From: Vitis vinifera
Lineage: Eukaryota > Streptophyta > Magnoliopsida > Vitales > Vitaceae
DNA: 64,000 nucleotides
Direction: 5' to 3'
Assembly (NCBI RefSeq): GCF_030704535.1
Contig: NC_081811.1
Coordinates: forward strand, 1,871,501 to 1,935,500
Part shown: positions 57,601 through 64,000 of the stretch, piece after piece
Position numbering within the stretch: the stretch's first letter is position 1
Layout: the number at the start of each line of letters is the position of its first letter
Made by a program: the position numbers and the translations under genes
Notes under the pieces: model-generated
Databases searched by the model: none
What the model was told of the DNA's origin: nothing
Seen by the model: only the letters and a program-made list of their open reading frames with translations

Positions 57601-60600
57601 GCTTTGTTGTGTCTTCTAAGGGTGTTGAAACAGATCTAGAGAAGATCAAAGCTATTGTTGATTGGCTAGTACTAATAAATATCCATGAGGTGCAAAGCTT
57701 CCATGGAATGGCTACATTCTATTGACGATTTATTCGAAATTTCATCTCTATTATGGCCCCAATTACTAAATGCATGAAACCTGATTTATTTATTTGGATT
57801 AAGGCGGCCAACAAGGCATTTGAAGAAATCAAATCCAAGATGGTGAACCCTCCTATCCTACGTCTACCAGACTTTGAGAAAGTATTTGAGGTGGCCTGTG
57901 ATGCTTCCCATGTGGGAATTGGAGCAAGTCTTAGCCAAGAGGGACATCCTGTGGCTTTCTTTAGTGAGAAGGTCAATGAGGCAAAGAAAAAATACTCCAC
58001 ATATGATCTTGAATTCTATGCGGTGGTGCAAGTGATTAGGCATTGACAACATTATCTCAGTTACAACGAATTTGTTTTGTATTCAGATCATGAAGCCTTG
58101 CGATATCTTAATTCTCAAAAGAAGCTTAACTCTCGACATGCAAAATGGAGTAGTTTTCTTCAGCTGTTTACCTTTAATTTAAAGCATTGTGCAGGAATTG
58201 AAAATAAAGTAGCCGATGCCCTTAGTAGGAAGACCCTTCTCTTAGTAAACATGTCAGCCGCTACAATTGGATTTGAAGAATTAAAGCTTTGCTATGACAA
58301 TGATGCTGATTTTGGAGATGTTTATTCATCTCTTTTGAGTGGTTCAAAAGCAACACGTATTGATTTCCAGATTTTAGAAGGGTACTTGTTTTATAAAAAT
58401 CGTTTATGCTTACCAAGGACTTCCCTATGTGATCATGTCATATGGGAACTTCATGGAGACGGAATCGGTGGACATTTTGGACGAGATAAGACCATTGCTT
58501 TGGTGGAAGATCACTTCTTTTAGCCTAGTTTAAAGAAGGATGTTTGGAAGGTTATCAAACAATGTCGAGCATGTCAAGTAGGAAAAGGTTCAAAGCAAAA
58601 TACAGGGTTATATACACCGTTACCAATTCCATCCAAACCTTGGGAAGACTTGAGCATGAATTTTGTACTTGGATTACCAAGGACACAACGGGGCTTTGAT
58701 TCTATATTTGTTGTGGTTGACAGATTTTCCAAAATGATACATTTTATCCCATGTAAGAAGACTTCGGATGCTTTTTATGTTGCTGCCTTGTTCTTTAAAG
58801 AAGTAGTTTGATTGCATGGATAACCACAATCCATTGTTTCTGATCGTGATGTCAAGTTTATGAGCTATTTTTGGAAAACCTTGTGGGCCAAGCTAGGTAC
58901 TCAATTAAACTTTTCAAGTTCTTTTCATCCTCAAACTGATGGACAAACAGAAGTTATTAATCGCAGCCTTGGTAATCTTTTGAGATGCATTGTGAGAGAT
59001 CAGTTGAGAAATTGGGACAATGTCTTACCACAAGCCGAATTTGCTTTCAACAGCTTCACTAATCGTACTACTGGGTCCTCACCTTTTGAAGTGGCATATG
59101 GGTTGAAACCTAAGCAACCTGTTGATCTTATACCATTACCTACTTCTGTTCGCACCAGCCAAGATGGTGATGCATTTGCACGTCATATACGAGATATACA
59201 TAAAAAGGTACGAGAAAATATCAAAATCAGTAATGAGAACTATAAAGAGGCAGTAGATGCACATCAAAGATATATTCAGTTTCAAGAAGGTGATCTAGTG
59301 ATGGTTCGTCTACAACCAGAAAGATTTCATTCGAGCACATATCAAAAGCTTCAAGCTAAGAAAGCGGGTCCATTTTGGGTACTAAAGCGGTTGGGTGAGA
59401 ATGCTTATTTGTTAGACCTCTCTTTAGACTTGCATTTTAGTCCAATATTTAATGTGGAAGATTTGTATATCTACCATGGCCATCACATCAATGTAAGTGA
59501 AGAGTTGGATCTTCAATTACCACCTACTCTTAGCCCACGTTCTGAGATTGAGTATGTTCTTGATGATCAACTTGTGTCTACTCGACAAGGTGGATACCAA
59601 AATTTTTTGGTGAAATGGTGAGACAAACCACACTATGAGAATACATGGATTACGATGACGGATTTTCAAAAGTTAAACCCCGATCTCTATGAATTGTATC
59701 AGGCATCTAACTCGTCGGAGCTGAGTTCTTTCAAGCCGGGGGGAATTGATGGGGGAAAACCGTTTAAAGTTTATTCAAGGAAGAAAGGGAATACCTAAGT
59801 AAACTTTAAGTAGGATTAATATTAATTAGAATTGAATTGAGATTGATATTTGTTGGAGTCTAATTAGGATCAGCTAGTTAAGTTATAATATAATTAGAAT
59901 TTGAGTCATGATAGGTTATTAGAGTCCTAGTAGAATTTGGATGTTATAATTAGAATTAGAATCATAATAGGTTATTAGAATCCTAGTAGACTTTGGATTT
60001 CTTAGAGAAGCCTATAAATAGGCTAATCAATGTAAACAAAGGGATTTTTTGATATGAATAATATTATATTTTCTTTCATTGCAAGGTTGTAACCCTCAAT
60101 GGTGAGATTCCATTGATTTCTTCTAGGTGAGACTCCTAGAAGGCCTTAGTGAGACTCTAGAGTTTTCCATCTTTTTTTCATTGTTTCTTCTTTCTCTCTA
60201 TTTCTTATCTTATAATTTTTTATCATAAAATTTATTCTTTGTTCCTCTCCTTACACCCTAAAAAATAAACCCTAGTCCATCTACTCTTGAGTGTAGGCAA
60301 CCATCCTAGGGTTGTCCTACATCACCCACCCTACCTTGTAGTGCAGCAAATGCATCTTCTTCTCCTTCCCAACACAGTCACCCCTCTTCAAGACAACCTT
60401 TTGCCATTACCTAACTAATTTGTTATAAATGTTAAAGAAGGATTCATGTCATTCAACCTAAGTAGTTGAGATTGTGGTTTTGTTCACATCAACATTTTGT
60501 TAGCAAGTACACTTCTATTTTAATTTTTCACTTTTTTTAGTATTTTACATAACAAAACTTCTGTGAACATTAGGTAAGAAATGACAATTCTCATACAGGA

Positions 60601-63089
60601 ATGAAATATTTACTGTGATATGCAATGTTTGTATCACTACATTGTGGGAAGCAATAGATGTTTTTAATGTGGTTCTTTATATGAATCTGTCTCCAAAGGT
60701 TTGAGCTTGGAGTTCATTCTTTATTGTTGTTCAATGGAATCTGCTCTAAGTCACTCTTTTGTGTTTTTTTGTTTGTTTCTGTTGTTCCTTGAGTTCCTCC
60801 TCATACTTAGGCATTGCTCTTTTTCCTTTGCAATGAATTGTTTATTCATATGAAGGTTCCTAAGAGTCGATTTCCTAAAAATTTATCATGTGTCCCACTT
60901 TTGTTGATTATCTTTGGCATTTCACTTCTTTTATGAAAAGGGTTTTTTGTCCATCATTGAATATTGATCTATTCTGACTGTTGCTTTTGCAGGCCCTTCC
61001 TATATACCTTGACAAAATTTTTCATCCCTTTGTTGCTATTTTGCTATCTGTAACTTTCGTTCTAGCTTTTGGAGAGGTACATTCTGTTTCTTATTCATAA
61101 TGCTTCACTTGAAACAAGTGACCTTAAATGGTTTACATAAATTAAACTATCTTGTTTCTTACCTTATGGGCCAGATTATTCCACAAGCCATATGCACAAG
61201 ATATGGACTCTCTGTGGGTGCAAATTTTGTGTGGCTGGTGCGCATTCTGATGATCATTTGTTATCCAATTGCTTTCCCTATTGGAAAGGTAACTTTCACA
61301 ATGGATAACTGAATATTGTTTCTTTAGAAAAGAACTTGACATAACTTATGCATAGAGCTGATATACAAAACTCCGAAAAAGAGTTATGGTTTTCTTACCT
61401 TATTATTTTGTAATTTGGTAACATACAACACTTCAATGAATTACTGTTCCATGTACAATGAGATAGCATTAAAATTTATGAAAGAAATACTGAGATGACT
61501 TCTCTAGGTGATAAAGCTAAAAATAATACATGAGAAATAAAGTGTTCCTTTTCTGCAATAACAAATAAGATCCTCCTGAAGCCCCATTCTGGGCAGGCTG
61601 ATAATTGAATGCTCTTGAGGATAGGTTATAATAGAGACCTAGACCCATGATTAATTAAGGTTGCAGAAGCTCTTTTGTAACTGTGTGACTTGATTTGCAA
61701 TGATACACAGTTGTCATCATGCCTCAGAATTGCAGTGCATGAGGTTGTAAAGCAATTGGGTTTGATACATTTTTAATGTATGTTCAGTTACGCAAACAAA
61801 ATATTCAAAAGTGGTCACTAATCGTAGTATAAGAGTTAAAGAATGCTAACGTCATATCGATTATGCATCAGAAAGCAAATTGTAATGTGTAAGGTTGATA
61901 TATTGTGCCTGAGCACTTCCCTTTTTTCTCTGATTTTTCCTTGATGGAATGACATTGATTATTTTTTCTGCAACTCTGATAGTGTCTCAAAGCATCTTCC
62001 AGTTAAGTAGCACTCATTGTTTTCAAGATTCCCTATTGCAGAAATGTTTAATGTGATATTGTGTTTCACAAAATAATTTCTGCATTCTTTTAGCATATTT
62101 CTAGCTTAACATGGTTTCAGGTTCTAGATGCTGTTCTCGGACACAATGATGCTTTGTTTAGGAGAGCTCAGTTGAAAGCTCTGGTCTCGATCCACGGTCA
62201 GGAGGTAATCCGCTTGAACTGGAAGTTGTCTTAGAAGGCACTAATCAGTTGCTCGGATCAATTGATGATAGCATTGTTTTTATTATGAAAAATGACAAGA
62301 TACATCTATGTTACTAGATCAAATGACATCTTGCTTTTGCCCATTTTAGGCTGGTAAGGGGGGTGAACTCACGCATGATGAGACAACTATTATCAGTGGG
62401 GCACTAGACTTGACAGAAAAGGTATTTATTGTGGAGAAAAAAAAAAGCATGCACTCTAGAGGCCTCTCTCCCCATTTTTTTAAAAAGCATTTTGTCCATA
62501 GCAAATCTTTTCAATTTTTTAGCCATCTCATTTTGCATAAGACAAAGATTAGTTGTCAACCATACACAAGGAAGATATAAGTAGACCTCTAATTTAGTCA
62601 CCTTCTATTGGAAAAGGAACACTCCTTTAAATATAGCATTGAAGATCACAACAACTATTTATTTCATAATTTATTTTCATTAAGGTAGGGTGGAAATATG
62701 ATTTAATTGTCACTACTACCTACATTCAAAACTGAGAAGGGTTTACATTCATGGTGCATGGCAGGTGGTCCCTACATATGAGTACCATCTGGCCCATTTC
62801 ACAGCCATAATGTACTCTAACTTAATAATATCTTTACTGATTCAAAACTATTCTAGTTCACTTTCAACTCCACGTTTACATCATGGTTGTTAATCATTAG
62901 ACATGCACTAATCTTTAAGTTTCAAGTCTACTTGGTATTAGGTGAAAATATCCATGCAATTATCTTGTTATCTTTGTCTATAAAATGATCATAAGACTGA
63001 AGTTTCTTGGGAAATGAGCAGACTGCGGAGGAGGCTATGACACCTATTGAATCAACATTTTCCTTAGATGTCAATTCAAAATTGGACTG
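45602..63089 (+). CDS. CNNM/DUF21 membrane protein (magnesium-transporter type), 7 exons, gene runs off right edge
   Basis: Exons are 45602-45839, 47642-47718, 60993-61076, 61175-61288, 62121-62204, 62350-62421 and 63022-63089. All are GT-AG and in phase, giving 245 codons plus two bases. Exon 1 has the DUF21 signature ([30 protein letters not shown]). Later exons give [80 protein letters not shown] and [20 protein letters not shown]. The DUF21 part has about four membrane segments. The CBS domain pair expected next lies beyond 64000. Plant members (MGR/CBSDUF group) are CNNM/CorC relatives linked to Mg2+ export or vacuolar partitioning; which one this is, I cannot say. Intron 2 is about 13.3 kb because of nested retroelements, yet the coding frame is intact. 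Confidence 0.93.
46486..46908 (+). other. Unrecognised 140-codon open frame in CNNM intron 1
   Basis: This open frame lies inside intron 1 (45840-47641). Its composition is more protein-like than the other short frames ([52 protein letters not shown]), and it starts with a Lys-rich stretch. I do not recognise the family. It may be a fragment of a mobile or organellar sequence trapped in the intron, or chance. No promoter or splice context supports it as a gene. Confidence 0.3.
48150..49232 (+). mobile_element. 5'-truncated LINE (L1-type) 3' remnant, interrupted by a second LINE
   Basis: The translation with stops shows the zinc-binding region that follows reverse transcriptase in plant LINEs: [20 protein letters not shown], then [20 protein letters not shown], then [14 protein letters not shown] (48290-48460). 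A FWTIWKE motif (about 48590) follows. The 3' UTR (CTTTGTATACGACCTGTATA) is interrupted at 48845 and resumes at 49177, ending near TTACTTATAAAATAAAA. Several stops and a frameshift make it dead. The 5' boundary is uncertain. Confidence 0.8.
48846..49176 (+). mobile_element. Second, 5'-truncated LINE inserted in the first LINE's 3' UTR
   Basis: It encodes the last residues of a LINE ORF2 (CIFW-like [20 protein letters not shown], ending FLEWIASK and TAG at 49061). A 3' UTR and a poly(A) run at 49165-49177 follow. It is flanked by 20-bp near-identical direct repeats ATACTCTTGCGTGCTTTTTG (48826-48845) and ATACTCTTGGGTGCTTTTTG (49177-49196), which is a target-site duplication of L1 type. The reading of insertion inside the first LINE explains why that LINE's 3' UTR is split. 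Confidence 0.85.
49389..49970 (+). repeat. 5' LTR of the gypsy element
   Basis: It contains CCTATAAATAGG as core promoter and ends TAGGGTTGTCCTACATCA. Most of its 3' two thirds resembles the LTR of the gag-only element at 23577, while the first ~60 bp differ. Confidence 0.93.
49975..49987 (+). other. Primer-binding site of the gypsy element (tRNA-Met)
   Basis: TGGTATCAGAGCC follows the LTR end by four bases. It is the same primer type and spacing as in the gag-only element. Confidence 0.9.
50010..51696 (+). pseudogene. gag and protease-like region of the gypsy element (broken)
   Basis: The frame from 50010 matches the gag-only element almost residue for residue. It is cut by TGA at 50547-50549, where the gag-only element reads TGG. 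It resumes to 51524 with the gag domain, a [14 protein letters not shown] zinc knuckle and a protease-like IIDGGNSLN motif. Unlike the gag-only copy it has no frameshift at the gag/protease joint. After 51524 the frame is lost again, and the copia element starts at 51702. Confidence 0.88.
51702..51870 (-). repeat. 3' LTR of the copia element
   Basis: It contains a (TA)n run. Immediately inside lies the purine tract read on the minus strand (TTGAGGGGGAG, 51871-51881). Confidence 0.92.
51878..53869 (-). pseudogene. Copia reverse transcriptase and RNase H region
   Basis: An open frame of 541 codons at 53869-52244 holds the copia reverse transcriptase: [55 protein letters not shown] and the active-site [33 protein letters not shown] and the RNase H start ([20 protein letters not shown]) follow. 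After one TAA (52244-52246, where CAA is usual) the frame continues at 52237-51878 with [20 protein letters not shown] and ends near ADIFTKSL. One variant is ASN for ASP in the DIKNVFLHG motif, where DIKNAFLHG is usual in copia, so that site is normal. Confidence 0.88.
54008..54871 (-). pseudogene. Copia protease end, pre-integrase and integrase region
   Basis: The frames at 54871-54332 and 54331-54008 join across one TAA. They show [18 protein letters not shown], the pre-integrase [13 protein letters not shown], the zinc-finger [14 protein letters not shown] and [11 protein letters not shown]. Integrase core pieces ([32 protein letters not shown]-like [14 protein letters not shown]) follow. 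A further stop near 54008 separates this from the reverse transcriptase frame. Confidence 0.87.
54930..55925 (-). pseudogene. Copia gag and protease start (broken)
   Basis: The gag frame opens at 55925 ([34 protein letters not shown]) and is cut by TAG near 55546, then by a frame change near 55400. The zinc knuckle [14 protein letters not shown] lies at about 55205-55160. Near 54985 a TGA stands where a Trp is usual, directly before the protease motif [12 protein letters not shown]. Confidence 0.85.
56581..56595 (-). other. Primer-binding site of the copia element (tRNA-Met)
   Basis: Read on the minus strand TGGTATCAGAGCCAA directly abuts the LTR, a 15-base match to the initiator tRNA-Met type of primer site. 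Confidence 0.92.
56596..56764 (-). repeat. 5' LTR of the copia element
   Basis: It is identical to the 3' LTR except for two substitutions. It ends next to the AGGCA target duplication. Confidence 0.92.
56770..59740 (+). pseudogene. Gypsy pol: reverse transcriptase, RNase H, integrase, chromodomain (multiple stops)
   Basis: It resumes after the copia insertion. The reverse transcriptase shows [34 protein letters not shown] and the active-site [13 protein letters not shown]. RNase H shows [20 protein letters not shown] and [20 protein letters not shown]. The integrase shows [61 protein letters not shown] and [16 protein letters not shown] chromodomain-like end ([29 protein letters not shown]) closes it. 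Stops lie at 57208, 57723, 58044, 58521, 58809, 58821 and 59619, with a frame disruption near 57405-57422. The visible pieces make about one complete pol. Confidence 0.9.
59747..60324 (+). repeat. 3' LTR of the gypsy element
   Basis: It is preceded by a purine tract (GGGGGGAAT) and followed by the CCCAC duplication. It differs from the 5' LTR at clearly more positions than the copia LTRs differ from each other. Confidence 0.93.
60330..60992. other. Remaining intron 2 of the CNNM gene
   Basis: Non-coding sequence between the gypsy target duplication and exon 3, with T-rich sequence and a normal TTGCTTTTGCAG acceptor at its end. Nothing else is seen. Confidence 0.7.
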
Positions 63090-64000
63090 GTGAGTTCCAC
63101 TCCATGGTCTTTTTCTTTTTTTCTTATTCTGCCACTGCTCTTACTTTTATTTATTTATTTTTGTTGTGAAATCAAAATCAATGAAAATAATAGTTTGTTA
63201 TTTTTCCAAAATGAATGGTAGCTGTTGGGAACTCTTTTTCTGTAATTAAGTATACATTTGGATAGCTATCCAGGGCCATTGGGATTGTGGAAGAAAAGAA
63301 TGCAAGGATTTTTTGGGAGCTCAGGAAATTACATTAAGGCCCAACGACTCTATCCTGATCTGTATAAAAACTCCTAGTTGCTTGCTGTTATTGATGTCTA
63401 CTACCTACCAGGCAGACGATACTAGGGAATGAATGGATTGTACAACAGATATACCTGATATTAGAGTAGCAAAGCTAAGCTGCTCTCAAAGGGTGTCCAA
63501 AAATGAAAAAGCTCTCTGGAGTTGAAGATCTCTAATTAGGATCATGAAACAATTCCATGTTCTATATTATGTAACTTTGCTTTTTGCGGGTGCACACAAT
63601 GAGTTTCCCAAACACGGTCAAAGGCATTTACTGCAACAGGGGCCTTGTTTTTACTTGAATGAACTCAGAGTGCACTTTTCCTATATTGTTTCTTAATTGT
63701 TGCCTCACCTGCCATTTGCTCAATTTGAAGGACATCATGCCATTCCATCTTGTTCCATATTGCTTGTGTTCAGGACAGCAGTGTACATCAGTGACCTTTT
63801 GGGAATCAGGATGGAGTTCTTAGGCCTTAAGTGCAAGCTCCTATAAAATCATTGTGTTGTGTTCTTCTCTGTGATCTTCATGGTGCCCAATGTCCTCGCC
63901 TTTCTTAAGGTCAATCCTTGATCCTAAAAACCAAGAACGTACTTTAAATTTATGCAATAGACAAAAAGTCCAACTTCAGTTTAGGCAGTCAATATATAGG
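63090..64000. other. Intron 7 of the CNNM gene, next exon outside the window
   Basis: It begins with the donor GTGAGT at 63090. The next expected exon, which would complete the Trp codon and lead toward the CBS domains, is not found up to 64000. Confidence 0.6.

Larger units (their letters stand above)
49389..60324 (+). mobile_element. Ty3/gypsy chromovirus, full-length but dead, in CNNM intron 2
   Basis: LTRs lie at 49389-49970 (582 bp) and 59747-60324 (578 bp), starting TGATGGGGG and ending CTACATCA. The flanking duplication is a perfect CCCAC (49384-49388 and 60325-60329). The order is PBS, gag, protease, reverse transcriptase, RNase H, integrase, chromodomain, purine tract, LTR. This order, with integrase after RNase H and a C-terminal chromodomain-like end, defines a gypsy chromovirus. 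A copia element interrupts it at 51702-56764. Many stops and a frameshift mean it cannot make its own enzymes. Same strand as the host gene. Confidence 0.95.

Overview
The window is nuclear DNA of a flowering plant. It is AT-rich and carries multi-exon genes with GT-AG introns, LTR retrotransposons primed by initiator tRNA-Met, LINE tails and MITEs. Gene content and repeat style suggest a woody eudicot such as grapevine (Vitis). That is an impression from the sequence, not a database result. I rebuilt exon structures by hand from splice sites and reading-frame continuity; the phase carries cleanly through every multi-exon model given here.

Layout. 1-2670: 5' part of an IWS1 (SPN1) transcription-elongation factor gene, minus strand, running off the left edge. 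2671-5690: AT-rich spacer with a ~1.5 kb inverted repeat. 5691-10084: seven-exon gene for an R3H-associated/R3H-domain protein (R3HDM4-like), minus strand. 11617-16229: bHLH transcription factor gene, plus strand, followed by decayed copies of its own last exon. 18856-28325: nine-exon TVP38/TMEM64 (VTT/DedA-type) membrane protein, minus strand, with a 3.46 kb gag-bearing non-autonomous LTR element (TSD CACTA) in intron 2. 33832-34815: intronless adenylate isopentenyltransferase (cytokinin synthesis), plus strand. 37738-38220: secreted 8-cysteine lipid-transfer-like protein with a His-rich insert, minus strand. About 39357-41015: tandem array, mostly of 302-bp units. 41533-42744: intronless PORR-domain organellar RNA-binding protein, minus strand. 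45602 to the right edge: CNNM/DUF21 magnesium-transporter-type gene, plus strand, incomplete.

Intron 2 of the CNNM gene is about 13.3 kb and is built of nested insertions. A 5'-truncated LINE sits inside the 3' end of an older LINE (20-bp near-identical TSD). A Ty3/gypsy chromovirus (TSD CCCAC) has a Ty1/copia element inserted in reverse orientation inside it (TSD AGGCA). The gypsy element shares PBS, gag and parts of its LTR with the gag-only element in the TVP38 intron.

The host genes are unrelated housekeeping or regulatory genes and do not form a pathway cluster. I see no tRNA, rRNA, CRISPR or operon structure. The most unusual observations are the AT-rich giant hairpin, the stacked insertions inside introns of genes whose reading frames stay intact, the autonomous-like/gag-only element pair, and the His-rich insert in the lipid-transfer-like protein.
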